This document shows, piece after piece, positions 39,526 to 57,769 of a stretch of 64,000 nt of DNA; position 1 is the stretch's first letter; each line of letters begins with the position of its first letter. Source of the stretch: Pseudomonas entomophila. GTDB lineage: Bacteria; Pseudomonadota; Gammaproteobacteria; Pseudomonadales; Pseudomonadaceae. The stretch spans positions 25,744 through 89,743 of the forward strand of contig NZ_JAAMQJ010000019.1 in assembly GCF_013523125.1 (NCBI RefSeq). The letters run 5' to 3'. Below the pieces are notes generated by a model. The model searched no databases. It was not told the DNA's origin and saw nothing but the letters and a program-made list of their open reading frames with translations. A program made the translations under genes and the position numbers.

Positions 39526-39938
39526 CACATCACCGTCCGCTTAACAAAGGAGGTGGCGAGAGGCAGCTTTGCAGCGGCCAGAGCGAAAGCTTCGCGCGCC
39601 AGCTCTTCAGAAACACCCTCGATCTCGTACAGGACCTTGCCTGGCTGGATCTGGGCAACCCAGTACTCCACGGAACCCTTACCTTTACCCATCCGCACTT
39701 CGAGAGGCTTCTTGGTGACCGGCTTGTCCGGGAATACACGGATCCAGATCTTGCCGCCACGCTTGACGTGACGGGTCAGGGCACGACGTGCCGACTCGAT
39801 CTGGCGAGCGGTGAGACGACCGCGGGCAACAGCTTTCAGGGCGAATTCGCCGAAGCTGACCTTGCTACCGCGCAGTGCCAGACCACGGTTGTGGCCAGTC
39901 ATCTGCTTGCGGAATTTTGTACGCTTTGGTTGCAACAT
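39525..39938 (-). CDS. rplP: 50S ribosomal protein L16
   Basis: 137 residues; [20 protein letters not shown] start and conserved [20 protein letters not shown]. Contacts A-site tRNA and 5S rRNA. Overlaps rpmC by one base. Confidence 0.98.
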
Positions 39939-39950
39939 TTGGCGTACCCC

Positions 39951-40637
39951 TTACTTAGCAGCTTTTTTACGAGGCGCTGGTGCTTGAGGCTTCAGCTCTT
40001 CTTGGCGACCACCAATTACTTCGCCTTTGAAGATCCAAACCTTGACACCGATCACACCGTAGGTGGTGTGAGCTTCGTAGGTGGCATAGTCGATGTCGGC
40101 ACGCAGGGTGTGCAGGGGCACACGACCTTCGCGATACCATTCAGTACGTGCGATCTCGGCACCGCCGAGACGACCGCTCACCTGGATCTTGATGCCCTTG
40201 GCACCAATACGCATGGCGTTCTGTACGGCGCGCTTCATGGCGCGACGGAACATAACGCGGCGCTCCAGCTGCTGAGCTACGCTTTGCGCAACCAGCATGG
40301 CGTCGAGTTCCGGCTTGCGGATCTCTTCGATGTTGATGTGCACAGGCACACCCATCTGCTTGGTCAGGTCCTGACGCAGCTTCTCGACATCCTCACCCTT
40401 CTTGCCGATAACGATACCGGGACGAGCGGTGTGGATGGTGATGCGTGCGGTTTGCGCCGGACGATGAATATCGATACGGCTTACGGACGCGCTTTTTAGT
40501 TTGTCCTGGAGGTACTCACGCGTTTTCAGATCCTTCAACAGGTAATCTGCGTAAGTCGCGCCGTCTGCATACCAGACGGACGTGTGCTCCTTGACGATTC
40601 CCAGGCGAATGCCAGTGGGATGTACTTTCTGACCCAT
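39951..40637 (-). CDS. rpsC: 30S ribosomal protein S3
   Basis: 228 residues; [20 protein letters not shown] start, KH domain with [17 protein letters not shown]-terminal domain. Forms part of the mRNA entry helicase with S4 and S5. The frame extends upstream to 40721 but only the ATG at 40637 fits the family. Confidence 0.98.
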   Translation of the reverse strand: MGQKVHPTGIRLGIVKEHTSVWYADGATYADYLLKDLKTREYLQDKLKSASVSRIDIHRPAQTARITIHTARPGIVIGKKGEDVEKLRQDLTKQMGVPVHINIEEIRKPELDAMLVAQSVAQQLERRVMFRRAMKRAVQNAMRIGAKGIKIQVSGRLGGAEIARTEWYREGRVPLHTLRADIDYATYEAHTTYGVIGVKVWIFKGEVIGGRQEELKPQAPAPRKKAAK

Positions 40638-40650
40638 CTGATCGACTCCG

Positions 40651-40983
40651 TTACTTGTCCGCAACCTTGACAGTGATATGGCAAGACCGCTTGACGATGC
40701 GATCTGCGCGGCCTTTGGCACGCGGCATGATGCGCTTCAGCGAACGCCCTTCGTTGACGAAGACGGTGGAGACCTTCAGGTCATCAACGTCTGCGCCTTC
40801 GTTGTGTTCGGCGTTGGCTACGGCCGACTCGAGGACTTTCTTCATGATTTCAGCGGCTTTCTTGCTGCTGAAGGCCAACAGGTTGAGCGCGTCGCCCACC
40901 TTCTTCCCGCGGATCTGGTCGGCGACCAAGCGGGCTTTCTGGGCGGAGATTCGAGCGCCCGACAACTTAGCGGCTACTTCCAT
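40651..40983 (-). CDS. rplV: 50S ribosomal protein L22
   Basis: 110 residues; [20 protein letters not shown] start and the beta-hairpin loop ([17 protein letters not shown]) that lines the exit tunnel. No insertion or deletion in the loop that would suggest macrolide resistance. Confidence 0.98.
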   Translation of the reverse strand: MEVAAKLSGARISAQKARLVADQIRGKKVGDALNLLAFSSKKAAEIMKKVLESAVANAEHNEGADVDDLKVSTVFVNEGRSLKRIMPRAKGRADRIVKRSCHITVKVADK

Positions 40984-40994
40984 TTCCTAACCCC

Positions 40995-41270
40995 TTAACG
41001 CTTGGCTTTCTTGTCAGCCACGTGCCCGCGATAGGTGCGGGTACCGGCGAACTCGCCCAGTTTGTGGCCGACCATGTCTTCGTTCACGAGAACGGGGACG
41101 TGCTGACGACCGTTGTGTACCGCGATGGTCAGACCGACCATTTGTGGCAGGATCATGGAACGGCGCGACCAGGTTTTCACCGGCTTGCGATCGTTCTTCT
41201 CCACCGCCACTTCGATCTTCTTCAGTAGGTGAAGATCAATAAAAGGACCTTTTTTCAGAGAACGTGGCAC
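40995..41270 (-). CDS. rpsS: 30S ribosomal protein S19
   Basis: 91 residues; [20 protein letters not shown] and [21 protein letters not shown]. Part of the head of the small subunit, with S13. Confidence 0.98.
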   Translation of the reverse strand: MPRSLKKGPFIDLHLLKKIEVAVEKNDRKPVKTWSRRSMILPQMVGLTIAVHNGRQHVPVLVNEDMVGHKLGEFAGTRTYRGHVADKKAKR

Positions 41271-41286
41271 TGTCGTATCCCTCTAT

Positions 41287-42111
41287 TTACTTGCGACGAC
41301 GGACGATCATTTTGTCGGTACGCTTATTACCACGAGTCTTAGCACCCTTGGTCGGGAAGCCCCATGGCGATACCGGATGACGACCACCGGAGGTACGACC
41401 TTCACCACCACCATGCGGGTGGTCAACCGGGTTCATGGCAACACCACGAACGGTTGGGCGAACGCCACGCCAGCGCTTGGCACCTGCTTTACCCAGCGAA
41501 CGCAGGCTGTGCTCGGAGTTCGAGACTTCGCCCAGGGTCGCACGGCACTCAGCCAGTACTTTACGCATTTCACCAGAGCGCAGACGCAGGGTCACGTAGA
41601 CACCTTCGCGAGCGATCAGCTGAGCCGAAGCACCAGCGGAACGAGCGATCTGTGCACCTTTGCCCGGCTTCAGTTCGATGCCGTGAATGGTGCTACCGAC
41701 TGGAATGTTACGCAGCTGCAGGGAGTTGCCGGCCTTGATGGGGGCCAGGGCACCTGCGATCAGCTGGTCGCCAGCGCTCACGCCCTTAGGCGCGATGATG
41801 TAGCGACGTTCGCCGTCGGCGTAGCACAGCAGAGCGATGTGAGCAGTACGGTTCGGGTCGTATTCGATGCGCTCGACAGTGGCAGGGATGCCATCTTTGT
41901 CGTTACGACGGAAGTCGACCAGACGGTAGTTCTGCTTATGGCCGCCACCGATGTGACGCGTGGTGATACGACCATTGTTGTTACGACCACCAGACTTCGA
42001 TTTTTTCTCGATCAGCGGTGCGTGAGGAGCGCCTTTGTGGAGCCCCTGGTTGACCACCTTGACCACGAAACGGCGGCCAGGGGAAGTCGGTTTGCATTTA
42101 ACGATTGCCAT
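41287..42111 (-). CDS. rplB: 50S ribosomal protein L2
   Basis: 274 residues; [20 protein letters not shown] start and the conserved C-terminal [20 protein letters not shown] with the His near the peptidyl-transferase centre. Largest and most conserved 50S protein. Confidence 0.98.
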   Translation of the reverse strand: MAIVKCKPTSPGRRFVVKVVNQGLHKGAPHAPLIEKKSKSGGRNNNGRITTRHIGGGHKQNYRLVDFRRNDKDGIPATVERIEYDPNRTAHIALLCYADGERRYIIAPKGVSAGDQLIAGALAPIKAGNSLQLRNIPVGSTIHGIELKPGKGAQIARSAGASAQLIAREGVYVTLRLRSGEMRKVLAECRATLGEVSNSEHSLRSLGKAGAKRWRGVRPTVRGVAMNPVDHPHGGGEGRTSGGRHPVSPWGFPTKGAKTRGNKRTDKMIVRRRK

Positions 42112-42125
42112 GATGCACCCCTTCC

Positions 42126-42425
42126 TTACTCAGCACTGCTGCTGAAATCGAGATCTTGGCCTGGCTGAAGGGATACGATCGCCTTCTTCCAGTCATTGCG
42201 CTTGCCCAGACCACGTGCGGTGCGCTTGGTCTTGCCCAGAACGTTGACGGTAGACACGTTCTCGACTTTCACGCCGAACAGGCCTTCGACAGCTTTCTTG
42301 ATTTCAAGCTTGGTTGCGTCGGTTGCAACCTTGAATACGAACTGGCCTTTCTTCTCAGCCAGAACGGTAGCCTTCTCGGAAACGTGCGGGCCAAGGAGGA
42401 CTTTGAATACGCGTTCCTGGTTCAT
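42126..42425 (-). CDS. rplW: 50S ribosomal protein L23
   Basis: 99 residues; [20 protein letters not shown] start. Exit-tunnel rim protein that docks trigger factor. Start overlaps the rplD stop by 4 bases. Confidence 0.98.
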   Translation of the reverse strand: MNQERVFKVLLGPHVSEKATVLAEKKGQFVFKVATDATKLEIKKAVEGLFGVKVENVSTVNVLGKTKRTARGLGKRNDWKKAIVSLQPGQDLDFSSSAE

Positions 42426-43024
42426 CCCAGCAGCTCCTCGAATTTCTTCACGGCCGAGACAGTGATCAACACTTTCTCGTATGCGATCAGACTGACCGGG
42501 TCGGAACCCTGGACGTCACGTACATCGACGTGCGGCAGGTTACGAGCAGCCAGGTACAGGTTCTGATCAACAGCGTCGGAGACGATCAATACATCGCTCA
42601 GACCCATGCCGCTCAGCTTGTTCAGCAGGTCCTTGGTTTTCGGCGCTTCGACTGCGAAGTCCTGAACCACGACCAGACGGTCGCTACGCACGAGCTCGGA
42701 GAGGATGGAGCGCAGGGCTGCGCGGTACATCTTCTTGTTGAGCTTCTGCGAGTGATCCTGAGGACGGGCTGCGAAGGTAACGCCACCGCCACGCCAGATT
42801 GGACCACGGGTAGTACCAGCACGCGCGCGGCCAGTACCCTTCTGACGCCATGGGCGCTTACCGCCACCTGCTACGTCGGAACGGGTCTTCTGCTGCTTGG
42901 TGCCCTGACGGCCGCCGGCCATGTAGGCCACGACTGCTTGGTGTACCAGCGTCTCGTTGAATTCGCCACCGAAAGTCAGTTCGGAAACTTCGATCGCTTG
43001 CGCGTCATTTACATTAAGTTGCAT
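42422..43024 (-). CDS. rplD: 50S ribosomal protein L4
   Basis: 200 residues; [20 protein letters not shown] start and the tunnel loop around [20 protein letters not shown]. In E. coli L4 also represses the S10 operon at its leader. Confidence 0.98.
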   Translation of the reverse strand: MQLNVNDAQAIEVSELTFGGEFNETLVHQAVVAYMAGGRQGTKQQKTRSDVAGGGKRPWRQKGTGRARAGTTRGPIWRGGGVTFAARPQDHSQKLNKKMYRAALRSILSELVRSDRLVVVQDFAVEAPKTKDLLNKLSGMGLSDVLIVSDAVDQNLYLAARNLPHVDVRDVQGSDPVSLIAYEKVLITVSAVKKFEELLG

Positions 43025-43036
43025 GTCAGCTTCCCC

Positions 43037-43672
43037 TTAACCGCGAGCCTTGACAGCCGAACGGACAATCACGTCGCCGCCAGTTGCACCAGGAACGGCG
43101 CCCTTGACCAGCAGCAGATTGCGTTCTGCGTCTACGCGAACAACTTCCAGGGACTGCACGGTCACGCGCTCAGCGCCCATGTGACCGGACATTTTCTTGC
43201 CCTTGAAAACACGACCAGGAGTCTGGCACTGGCCGATGGAGCCCGGAACGCGGTGGGAGACGGAGTTACCGTGGGTGTTATCCTGACCACGGAAATTCCA
43301 GCGCTTGATGGTACCGGCAAAGCCTTTACCTTTCGACTGACCGGTGACGTCTACCAGCTGGCCTGCAGCAAAGAGTTCAGCTTTGATCAAGTCGCCAGCC
43401 TGGAAATCGCCTTCTTCAAGACGGAACTCCATGACGCTGCGACCAGCGGCAACGTTTGCCTTCGCGAAGTGGCCTGCCTGAGCGGCAGTGACGCGCGAAG
43501 CACGGCGCTCGCCAACAGTGACTTGCACTGCGCGATAGCCATCGGTCTCTTCAGTTTTGAACTGGGTGACGCGATTCGGCTCGATCTCGATGACCGTGAC
43601 CGGAATGGAGACACCTTCTTCGGTGAAAATGCGGGTCATGCCGCACTTACGACCGACTACACCAATAGTCAT
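43037..43672 (-). CDS. rplC: 50S ribosomal protein L3
   Basis: 211 residues; [20 protein letters not shown] start and [20 protein letters not shown] including the Gln that is methylated by PrmB in this family. ATG 43672 is the family start. Confidence 0.98.
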   Translation of the reverse strand: MTIGVVGRKCGMTRIFTEEGVSIPVTVIEIEPNRVTQFKTEETDGYRAVQVTVGERRASRVTAAQAGHFAKANVAAGRSVMEFRLEEGDFQAGDLIKAELFAAGQLVDVTGQSKGKGFAGTIKRWNFRGQDNTHGNSVSHRVPGSIGQCQTPGRVFKGKKMSGHMGAERVTVQSLEVVRVDAERNLLLVKGAVPGATGGDVIVRSAVKARG

Positions 43673-43752
43673 GTTGTAAACCTCATGAGTGTACGGGGCT
43701 TTCACCCGCTATGGCCGCCCATTTCAGAGCGTTACACGACTAGACCGGAGTC

Positions 43753-44064
43753 TTAGCCGAGGCTGATCTGTACTTCCACACCTGCCGCCAGATCGAGCTT
43801 CATCAGCGCATCAACGGTTTTATCCGTTGGCTGGACGATGTCCAGAACGCGCTTGTGAGTACGGATCTCGTACTGGTCACGCGCGTCTTTGTTGACGTGC
43901 GGGGAGACCAGAACGGTGAACCGCTCTTTGCGGGTAGGCAGTGGAATAGGACCACGCACTTGTGCCCCAGTACGTTTCGCGGTTTCCACGATTTCCTGGG
44001 TGGATTGGTCGATCAGGCGATGGTCGAAAGCCTTCAACCTGATACGGATTTGCTGATTTTGCAT
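43753..44064 (-). CDS. rpsJ: 30S ribosomal protein S10 (NusE)
   Basis: 103 residues; [20 protein letters not shown] start. Besides its ribosomal role, S10 is NusE and pairs with NusB (also in this window) in antitermination. First gene of the S10 operon, 61 bases downstream of a strong promoter. Confidence 0.98.
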
Positions 44065-44124
44065 TGGATTTCAGACTCCAGGCTGTTCCCATCGGGCGCA
44101 CTACGCCCGTTAAAAGGAGGCGTG

Positions 44125-44153
44125 ATTCTATAGACGCCCCTATTGGGTGTCAA
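44125..44153 (-). promoter_or_regulatory. strong sigma70 promoter of the S10 operon
   Basis: Minus strand TTGACA (44148-44153), 17-base spacer, TAGAAT (44125-44130). The -35 is a perfect consensus. It lies just after the tuf terminator, about 60 bases before rpsJ. Confidence 0.85.
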
Positions 44154-44159
44154 CCCAAT

Positions 44160-44186
44160 AAAAAAAGCCCCCGCTGAGCGGGGGCC
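44160..44186 (-). terminator. intrinsic terminator of the str operon (after tuf)
   Basis: GCCCCCGC/GCGGGGGC, 8 GC pairs with a 3-base loop, followed on the minus strand by TTTTTTTA. 21 bases after the tuf stop. Confidence 0.9.
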
Positions 44187-44206
44187 TTTTCAATCAACCG
44201 AGAGAC

Positions 44207-45400
44207 TTACTCGATGATTTTGGCTACGACGCCGGCGCCGACGGTACGACCGCCTTCACGGATGGCGAAACGCAGACCGTCTTCCATTGCGATGGTCTTG
44301 ATCAGGGTAACAGTCATCTGAATGTTGTCACCTGGCATGACCATTTCAACGCCTTCCGGCAGCTCGCAGTTACCGGTCACGTCAGTGGTACGGAAGTAGA
44401 ACTGAGGACGGTAGCCTTTGAAGAACGGCGTGTGACGGCCGCCTTCTTCTTTCGACAGAACGTAGACTTCTGCGGTGAACTTGGTGTGCGGCTTGACCGA
44501 ACCCGGCTTGACCAGAACCTGGCCACGCTCGACGTCGTCACGCTTGGTGCCGCGCAGCAGCACGCCGCAGTTCTCGCCAGCACGACCTTCGTCCAGCAGC
44601 TTGCGGAACATTTCCACACCGGTGCAGGTGGTGGTGGTGGTGTCACGCAGACCAACGATTTCCAGCGAGTCTTGAACGCGGACGATACCACGCTCGATAC
44701 GGCCGGTCACAACGGTACCACGACCCGAGATCGAGAACACGTCTTCGATCGGCATCAGGAACGGCTGGTCGATGGCACGAACTGGCTCAGGGATGTAAGC
44801 ATCCAGGGTTTCAACCAGTTTCTTGACGGCAGTGGTGCCCATCTCGTTGTCGTCTTTGCCTTCCAGCGCCATACGAGCGGAACCGATGATAATCGGAGTG
44901 TCGTCGCCTGGGAAGTCGTAGGTGGACAGCAGGTCACGCACTTCCATCTCGACCAGTTCCAGCAGCTCGGCGTCGTCTACCAGGTCAGCCTTGTTCAGGA
45001 AGACCACGATGTACGGAACGCCAACCTGACGGGACAGCAGGATGTGCTCACGGGTTTGTGGCATCGGACCATCGGCGGCCGAGCACACCAGGATCGCGCC
45101 GTCCATCTGGGCAGCACCGGTGATCATGTTCTTCACGTAGTCAGCGTGACCTGGGCAGTCAACGTGAGCGTAGTGACGAATGTTCGAGTTGTACTCGACG
45201 TGAGCGGTGTTGATGGTGATACCGCGCGCTTTCTCTTCTGGAGCCGAGTCGATCTTGTCGAACTCAACGACGGCCGAACCGAAAACTTCGGAGCAGACGC
45301 GAGTCAGCGCAGCAGTCAGCGTGGTTTTACCGTGGTCGACGTGACCGATGGTGCCAACGTTGACGTGCGGAAGGGAACGATCAAATTTTTCTTTAGCCAC
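44207..45400 (-). CDS. tuf: elongation factor Tu
   Basis: 397 residues. GTPase that brings aminoacyl-tRNA to the ribosome. G1 motif GHVDHGKT at 19-26, switch [10 protein letters not shown]3 DCPGHADY, G4 NKAD. The last gene of the str operon, 31 bases after fusA. It is the only tuf in the window; the usual second site near tRNA-Trp is empty. Confidence 0.99.
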   Translation of the reverse strand: MAKEKFDRSLPHVNVGTIGHVDHGKTTLTAALTRVCSEVFGSAVVEFDKIDSAPEEKARGITINTAHVEYNSNIRHYAHVDCPGHADYVKNMITGAAQMDGAILVCSAADGPMPQTREHILLSRQVGVPYIVVFLNKADLVDDAELLELVEMEVRDLLSTYDFPGDDTPIIIGSARMALEGKDDNEMGTTAVKKLVETLDAYIPEPVRAIDQPFLMPIEDVFSISGRGTVVTGRIERGIVRVQDSLEIVGLRDTTTTTCTGVEMFRKLLDEGRAGENCGVLLRGTKRDDVERGQVLVKPGSVKPHTKFTAEVYVLSKEEGGRHTPFFKGYRPQFYFRTTDVTGNCELPEGVEMVMPGDNIQMTVTLIKTIAMEDGLRFAIREGGRTVGAGVVAKIIE

Positions 45401-45431
45401 GACAGTGAACTCCTAGCCTAAAGGGGCTGAA

Positions 45432-47576
<2,145 letters not shown>

Positions 47577-47606
47577 AAAGCCCTCGCAAAAAGATTGTTG
47601 CGTGAT

Positions 47607-48077
47607 TTAGAAGCGGTAGTGCGAGAACGCTTTGTTGGCTTCAGCCATACGGTGCACGTCTTCACGCTTCTTGACTGCAGCACCCTTGCCTTCAGCGGCA
47701 TCCAGCAGCTCGCCAGCCAAACGCAAGGCCATCGACTTCTCGCCGCGCTTGCGGGCGTAGTCTACGAGCCAGCGCATTGCCAGTGCATTACGACGGGACG
47801 GACGAACTTCGACAGGAACCTGGTAGGTAGCACCGCCTACACGGCGGGACTTGACTTCGACCAGCGGAGCGATGGCGTCGAGAGCTTTCTCGAAGATTTC
47901 CAGGGGGTCGCTGTTCTTGCGGGCCTTGACGGTGTCCAGTGCGCCGTAAACGATGCGCTCTGCGACGGCCTTCTTGCCGCTTTCCATCACGTGGTTCATG
48001 AACTTGGCGAGGATCTGGGATCCGTATTTCGGATCGTCCAGGATCTCACGTTTTGCTGCTACACGACGTCTTGGCAT
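47607..48077 (-). CDS. rpsG: 30S ribosomal protein S7
   Basis: 156 residues; [20 protein letters not shown] start. Nucleates assembly of the 30S head and lies near the E-site; represses the str operon in E. coli. 106 bases after rpsL, 30 before fusA. Confidence 0.98.
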   Translation of the reverse strand: MPRRRVAAKREILDDPKYGSQILAKFMNHVMESGKKAVAERIVYGALDTVKARKNSDPLEIFEKALDAIAPLVEVKSRRVGGATYQVPVEVRPSRRNALAMRWLVDYARKRGEKSMALRLAGELLDAAEGKGAAVKKREDVHRMAEANKAFSHYRF

Positions 48078-48183
48078 GATAAGCCCTCAAACGGTCTTCA
48101 GGTTAGCCCGGGACGCGGGTCTTCGACCCCTGCCCGACCTTACTCTTATCGACTCAAAAAAATGGATGTCTGCAAACGGCCGA

Positions 48184-48555
48184 TTACTTCGGACGCTTGG
48201 TACCGTACTTCGAACGACCCTGGTTACGGCCTTTGACGCCGGAGGTATCCAGAGAGCCGCGAACGGTGTGGTAACGAACACCTGGCAAGTCTTTGACACG
48301 GCCGCCACGGATCAGGACGACGCTGTGCTCTTGCAGGTTGTGGCCTTCACCACCGATGTACGAGGAAACCTCGAAACCGTTGGTCAGGCGCACACGGCAG
48401 ACTTTACGCAATGCCGAGTTAGGTTTCTTCGGCGTGGTGGTGTACACGCGGGTGCACACGCCACGACGTTGCGGGCAGTTCTGCAGCGCAGGTACGTCGG
48501 ATTTCTCGACGGTACGCTTACGCGGCTGACGTACCAGCTGGTTGATAGTTGCCAT
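48184..48555 (-). CDS. rpsL: 30S ribosomal protein S12
   Basis: 123 residues; [20 protein letters not shown] start. Decoding-centre protein. K43 (TPKKPNSAL) and K88 ([13 protein letters not shown]) are wild type, so the usual streptomycin-resistance changes are absent; D89 is the residue methylthiolated by RimO in this family. Confidence 0.98.
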   Translation of the reverse strand: MATINQLVRQPRKRTVEKSDVPALQNCPQRRGVCTRVYTTTPKKPNSALRKVCRVRLTNGFEVSSYIGGEGHNLQEHSVVLIRGGRVKDLPGVRYHTVRGSLDTSGVKGRNQGRSKYGTKRPK

Positions 48556-48649
48556 CTACTAGCTCCACTGATTGTCTTGCGACGCTATTGTCTTGCAAGA
48601 AAAGCCAAAAATCGGCGAGACGGAGCCTCACCAAATTTAAGGGTACAAA

Positions 48650-48678
48650 AGTCTAAAGAGGATCGGGCATTCAGTCAA
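48650..48678 (-). promoter_or_regulatory. sigma70 promoter of the str operon
   Basis: Minus strand TTGACT (48673-48678), 17-base spacer, TAGACT (48650-48655), about 95 bases before rpsL, directly after the inverted repeat that follows rpoC. Confidence 0.75.
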
Positions 48679-48682
48679 GACA

Positions 48683-48756
48683 AGGCCCCGGCCCTACCCC
48701 GCCGATCATCGGCAACACTCGCGGTTGCCGGTGACCATGGGAGAGGACCGGGGCCT
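48683..48756 (-). terminator. large inverted repeat after rpoC, probable terminator
   Basis: AGGCCCCGG (48683-48691) and CCGGGGCCT (48748-48756) form 9 perfect pairs closing a 56-base loop that holds a smaller GGCAAC/GTTGCC hairpin. The minus-strand tail TTGTCTTG is only moderately U-rich. Confidence 0.5.
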
Positions 48757-48766
48757 GGCCTCAGAC

Positions 48767-52966
<4,200 letters not shown>

Positions 52967-53031
52967 GGCCTTTCCTCCTGGCGGAGCAGGGAGCGAGCTG
53001 TATCAGCCCCGCTCCCGATTCGCGTCACGTG

Positions 53032-56000
53032 TTATTCGGTTTCCAGATCGATATCGATACCGAGCGAACGAATCTCTTTGATCAACACGTTGAAGGACTC
53101 GGGCATGCCCGGCTCCATACGGTGATCGCCATCCACGATGTTCTTGTACATCTTGGTACGGCCGTTCACGTCGTCCGACTTCACTGTGAGCATTTCTTGC
53201 AGGGTGTATGCCGCGCCGTATGCTTCCAGCGCCCACACTTCCATCTCCCCGAAACGCTGACCACCGAACTGCGCCTTACCACCCAGCGGCTGCTGGGTGA
53301 CCAGGCTGTAGGAACCAGTGGAACGCGCGTGCATCTTGTCGTCCACCAAGTGGTTCAGCTTGAGCATGTACATGTAACCCACGGTTACAGGACGCTCGAA
53401 CTTGTTGCCGGTACGCCCGTCGAACAGCTGCATCTGGCCGCTCTCTGGCAGGTCTGCCAGTTTCAGCATGGCCTTGATTTCGCTCTCCTTGGCACCGTCG
53501 AAGACCGGCGTGGCCATTGGCACACCCTTCTTCAGGTTGTTGGCCAGGGCCAGGATCTCGGCATCGGAGAACTCGTCCAGGTTTTCCTGACGACCACCGA
53601 TCTCGTTGTAGATCTCGGTCAGGAAACCGCGAACTTCGGCGGCCTGGCGCTGCTCTTCGATCATGCGGTCGATCTTCTCGCCCAGCCCCTTGGCCGCGAG
53701 GCCCAGGTGGGTTTCGAGGATCTGCCCGACGTTCATACGCGACGGTACGCCCAGCGGGTTGAGCACGACATCGACCGGCGTACCGTTGGCGTCGTGTGGC
53801 ATGTCTTCGACCGGCATGATCACCGAGACCACACCCTTGTTACCGTGACGACCGGCCATCTTGTCGCCTGGCTGGATACGACGGCGGATGGCCAGGTAGA
53901 CCTTGACGATCTTCAGGACGCCCGGTGCCAGGTCATCGCCCTGCTGCAGCTTGCGCTTCTTGTCTTCGAACTTGTCGTCCAGCAGACGGCGACGATCGAC
54001 GATGTAGGCCTGGGCCTTCTCGAGCTGCTCGTTGAGCGCGTCTTCGGCCATGCGCAGTTTGAACCACTGACCATGCTCCAGACCGTTCAGGACGTCATCG
54101 CTGATCACGGTGCCCTTCTTCAGGCCCGCGCCGCCGTCGACGACCTGGCCGTTGAGCGCTGAACGCAGACGCTCGAAGGTGGCGCCTTCGACGATGCGGA
54201 ACTCCTCGTTGAGGTCCTTGCGGATCTCGTCGAGTTGCATCTTCTCGATCGACAGCGCACGGCTGTCACGCTCGACGCCATCACGGGTGAAGACCTGGAC
54301 GTCGATGACGGTACCCTTGGTGCCGGTTGGCACGCGCAGGGAGGTGTCCTTCACGTCGCTGGCCTTCTCACCGAAGATCGCGCGCAGCAGTTTTTCTTCC
54401 GGCGTCAGTTGGGTCTCGCCTTTTGGCGTGACTTTGCCGACCAGGATGTCACCGGCACCGACTTCGGCACCGACGTAGACGATACCGGCTTCGTCCAGTT
54501 TGTTCAGCGCGGCTTCACCCACGTTCGGGATGTCCGCGGTGATCTCTTCCGGGCCGAGCTTGGTGTCACGGGCCACACAGGTCAGTTCCTGGATGTGGAT
54601 CGTGGTGAAGCGGTCTTCCTGAACCACACGCTCGGACAGGCAGATGGAGTCTTCGAAGTTGAAGCCGTTCCATGCCATGAAGGCGATGCGCATGTTCTGG
54701 CCCAGCGCCAGTTCACCCATGTCGGTGGACGGACCGTCAGCCATGATGTCGCCACGGCTGACCACGTCACCCTTGCTGACCAGCGGACGCTGGTTGATGC
54801 AGGTGTTCTGGTTGGAACGGGTGTACTTGGTCAGGTTGTAGATGTCCACACCGGCTTCACCGGTCTCGACTTCTGCATCCGCCACGCGCACGACGATACG
54901 GCTGGCATCGACCGAGTCGATCACACCACCACGACGCGCGACCACGCAGACACCGGAGTCACGGGCGACGTTGCGCTCCATGCCGGTACCGACCAGTGGC
55001 TTGTCGGCACGCAGGGTCGGCACGGCCTGACGCTGCATGTTCGAACCCATCAACGCACGGTTGGCGTCGTCGTGCTCGAGGAACGGGATCAGCGAGGCGG
55101 CGACCGAGACGACCTGCTTGGGCGAGACGTCCATCAGGGTGACGTCTTCCGGCGCCTTGACGGTGAACTCGTTCAGGTGACGCACGGCCACCAGTTCGTC
55201 GATCAGCTGCTTCTGGTCGTTCATCGCGGCCGAAGCCTGGGCGATGACGTGATCGGCTTCTTCGATCGCCGACAGGAAGACGATGTCGTCGCTGACCACA
55301 CCCTCTTTCACCACGCGGTACGGGCTTTCCAGGAAGCCGTACTGGTTGGTGCGGGCATAGGCCGCCAGGGAGTTGATCAGACCGATGTTCGGACCTTCCG
55401 GCGTCTCGATCGGGCACACGCGGCCGTAGTGGGTCGGGTGTACGTCACGGACTTCGAAGCCTGCGCGCTCACGGGTCAGACCGCCCGGGCCGAGTGCGGA
55501 GACACGACGCTTGTGGGTGATCTCCGACAGCGGGTTGTTCTGGTCCATGAACTGGGAGAGCTGGCTGGAACCGAAGAACTCCTTGACCGCCGCCGCGACA
55601 GGCTTGGCGTTGATCAGGTCCTGCGGCATCAGGCCTTCGCTCTCGGCCATCGACAGACGCTCTTTGACTGCGCGCTCGACACGCACCAGGCCCACGCGGA
55701 ACTGGTTCTCGGCCATTTCGCCGACGCAACGCACGCGACGGTTACCCAGGTGGTCGATGTCGTCGACGATGCCTTTGCCGTTACGGATATCGACGAGGGT
55801 CTTGAGCACCTCGACGATGTCTTCCTTGCTCAGCACGCCCGACCCTTCGATCTCGTTGCGACCGATGCGGCGGTTGAACTTCATGCGGCCGACGGCGGAC
55901 AGGTCGTAACGCTCAGCGCTGAAGAACAGGTTGTTGAACAGGGTCTCGGCGGCATCCTTGGTCGGCGGCTCGCCGGGACGCATCATGCGATAGATTTCGA

Positions 56001-57105
56001 CCAGTGCCTCCAGCTGGTTGCTGGTGGTGTCGATCTTCAAGGTATCGGAGATGAACGGACCGCAGTCGATGTCGTTGGTGTACAGGGTCTCGATACGGAC
56101 GACCTGTGCCTTGGCGATCTTGATCAGCAGTTCGGTGGTCAGCTCGGTGTTGCACTCGGCCAGGATCTCGCCGGTGGCCGGATGCACGATGGCCTTGGCA
56201 GTGGTACGGCCCAGGACATACTCCATCGGCACGTCCAGCTGCTTCACGCCAGCCTTCTCGATCTGGTTGATGTGACGTGCAGTGATGCGACGACCTTGCT
56301 CGACGATGACCTTGCCGGTCTCGTCGACGATGTCCATCACCGCCACTTCACCACGCAGGCGCTGCGGCACCAGCTCCAGGCTCAGGCTCTCACCGGAGAT
56401 GTGGAACACGTTGGTGGTGTAGAAGGCGTTCAGGACTTCTTCGGTGCTGTAGCCCAGCGCGCGCAGCAGGACCGAGGCCGGCAGCTTGCGACGGCGGTCG
56501 ATACGCACGAAGACGCAGTCCTTGGGGTCGAACTCGAAGTCCAACCAGGAGCCGCGGTAAGGGATGATGCGCGCGGAGTACAGCAGTTTGCCGGAGCTGT
56601 GAGTCTTGCCGCGGTCGTGGTCGAAGAACACGCCTGGCGAACGGTGCAGCTGGGAAACGATCACACGCTCGGTACCGTTGATAACGAAGGTACCGTTTTC
56701 AGTCATCAGGGGGATTTCACCCATGTAGACTTCTTGCTCTTTGATGTCCTTGATCGCTTTGTTCGACGATTCCTTGTCGAAGATGATCAGCCGGACTTTC
56801 ACCCGCAGCGGGACGGCGAACGTCACGCCACGCAGGACACATTCCTTCACATCGAAGGCCGGCTCACCCAGACGATAGCCAACATACTCCAAGGCGGCAT
56901 TGCCGGAGTAGCTGATGATCGGGAATACCGATTTGAAGGCCGCATGCAGACCGACGTCGCGGAACTGGTCCTTGGATGCGCCTGCCTGCAGGAATTCACG
57001 ATACGAATCCAGCTGGATGGCCAGGAGGTAAGGCACATCCATGACGTCCGGCAACTTGCTAAAGTCCTTGCGGATACGTTTTTTCTCAGTGTATGAGTAA
57101 GCCAT
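53032..57105 (-). CDS. rpoB: RNA polymerase beta subunit
   Basis: 1357 residues. The rifampicin cluster region ([20 protein letters not shown], then [14 protein letters not shown]) is wild type at the usual resistance positions (Q, D, H, S). Catalytic-core segments [20 protein letters not shown] and [12 protein letters not shown] are intact. Preceded by a hairpin-rich 221-base leader shared with rplL. Confidence 0.99.
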   Translation of the reverse strand: MAYSYTEKKRIRKDFSKLPDVMDVPYLLAIQLDSYREFLQAGASKDQFRDVGLHAAFKSVFPIISYSGNAALEYVGYRLGEPAFDVKECVLRGVTFAVPLRVKVRLIIFDKESSNKAIKDIKEQEVYMGEIPLMTENGTFVINGTERVIVSQLHRSPGVFFDHDRGKTHSSGKLLYSARIIPYRGSWLDFEFDPKDCVFVRIDRRRKLPASVLLRALGYSTEEVLNAFYTTNVFHISGESLSLELVPQRLRGEVAVMDIVDETGKVIVEQGRRITARHINQIEKAGVKQLDVPMEYVLGRTTAKAIVHPATGEILAECNTELTTELLIKIAKAQVVRIETLYTNDIDCGPFISDTLKIDTTSNQLEALVEIYRMMRPGEPPTKDAAETLFNNLFFSAERYDLSAVGRMKFNRRIGRNEIEGSGVLSKEDIVEVLKTLVDIRNGKGIVDDIDHLGNRRVRCVGEMAENQFRVGLVRVERAVKERLSMAESEGLMPQDLINAKPVAAAVKEFFGSSQLSQFMDQNNPLSEITHKRRVSALGPGGLTRERAGFEVRDVHPTHYGRVCPIETPEGPNIGLINSLAAYARTNQYGFLESPYRVVKEGVVSDDIVFLSAIEEADHVIAQASAAMNDQKQLIDELVAVRHLNEFTVKAPEDVTLMDVSPKQVVSVAASLIPFLEHDDANRALMGSNMQRQAVPTLRADKPLVGTGMERNVARDSGVCVVARRGGVIDSVDASRIVVRVADAEVETGEAGVDIYNLTKYTRSNQNTCINQRPLVSKGDVVSRGDIMADGPSTDMGELALGQNMRIAFMAWNGFNFEDSICLSERVVQEDRFTTIHIQELTCVARDTKLGPEEITADIPNVGEAALNKLDEAGIVYVGAEVGAGDILVGKVTPKGETQLTPEEKLLRAIFGEKASDVKDTSLRVPTGTKGTVIDVQVFTRDGVERDSRALSIEKMQLDEIRKDLNEEFRIVEGATFERLRSALNGQVVDGGAGLKKGTVISDDVLNGLEHGQWFKLRMAEDALNEQLEKAQAYIVDRRRLLDDKFEDKKRKLQQGDDLAPGVLKIVKVYLAIRRRIQPGDKMAGRHGNKGVVSVIMPVEDMPHDANGTPVDVVLNPLGVPSRMNVGQILETHLGLAAKGLGEKIDRMIEEQRQAAEVRGFLTEIYNEIGGRQENLDEFSDAEILALANNLKKGVPMATPVFDGAKESEIKAMLKLADLPESGQMQLFDGRTGNKFERPVTVGYMYMLKLNHLVDDKMHARSTGSYSLVTQQPLGGKAQFGGQRFGEMEVWALEAYGAAYTLQEMLTVKSDDVNGRTKMYKNIVDGDHRMEPGMPESFNVLIKEIRSLGIDIDLETE

Positions 57106-57326
57106 CAGCGTTCCCCAGCTTGGTCACCTGCTTGTTTGGCTCCTCCCGGCGGGAGCAGCCAGAAAATCGTGCAAACCCCTTGGTTTGCGCCACCGCTCTG
57201 GTGGTTACAGCGTGTTATCGGGGTCGATGTGGATCGACCAACCAATAACGGAAAAAGGCCGGTGGCAAAAGCCACCAGCCATCAGCCGTCTGCTCGACGC
57301 TCGGGCTGGAGACGCAAAGTCGATAG
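57106..57326 (-). other. rplL-rpoB intergenic region with four small hairpins after the attenuator
   Basis: Downstream of the attenuator (57252-57280) the minus-strand RNA can form GGTCGAT/ATCGACC (near 57221-57241), CCACC/GGTGG (57190-57204), GCAAACC/GGTTTGC (57171-57188) and CTCCC/GGGAG (near 57143-57155). In E. coli this gap contains an RNase III processing site; the same may be true here. No convincing coding frame. Confidence 0.5.
57252..57280 (-). terminator. attenuator between rplL and rpoB
   Basis: GGCCGGTGGC/GCCACCAGCC with a 4-base loop (one mismatch) and TTTTTCC on the minus strand. Looks like a full intrinsic terminator, but rpoBC must be transcribed from upstream, so it is expected to be partial, keeping RNA polymerase subunits below L7/L12 as known in E. 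coli. Confidence 0.8.
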
Positions 57327-57692
57327 TTACTTGACTTCGACTTCAGCGCCTGCTTCTTCCAGCTTCTTCTTCGCGTCTTCAGCGGCTTCTTTCGAAACGC
57401 CTTCAGCGATGACTTGAGGAGCGCCGTCAACCTTTTCCTTGGCTTCTTTCAGGCCCAGACCGGTCAGTTCACGGACAGCCTTGATCACGTTGACTTTCTT
57501 GTCGCCAGCGGCTTTCAGAACAACGTTGAACTCGGTTTGCTCTTCAACAACGGCAGCGGCAGCAGCTGGGCCGGCAGCGGCAACAGCGGCGGTCACGCCG
57601 AAGGTTTCTTCCATCGCTTTGATCAGCTCAACAACTTCCAGAACGGTTTTCTGGCCGATGGCTTCGATGATTTGCTCGTTAGTCAGGGACAT
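57327..57692 (-). CDS. rplL: 50S ribosomal protein L7/L12
   Basis: 121 residues: N-terminal dimerisation domain, Ala-rich hinge (about 36-50) and C-terminal factor-binding domain with [15 protein letters not shown]. Recruits translation GTPases. 77 bases after rplJ. Confidence 0.98.
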   Translation of the reverse strand: MSLTNEQIIEAIGQKTVLEVVELIKAMEETFGVTAAVAAAGPAAAAAVVEEQTEFNVVLKAAGDKKVNVIKAVRELTGLGLKEAKEKVDGAPQVIAEGVSKEAAEDAKKKLEEAGAEVEVK

Positions 57693-57769
57693 GACTTAAA
57701 TCCTGTATTGGGGTGACAGCCTATCCAGCCATCAAATTAAACGTATGATTTGAAAGCGCTTTCCGTGCC

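Noticed and set aside
54235..57096. A 953-codon open frame antisense to rpoB
   Set aside because: Same codon-mirroring artefact; no domain recognisable and no ribosome-binding site.
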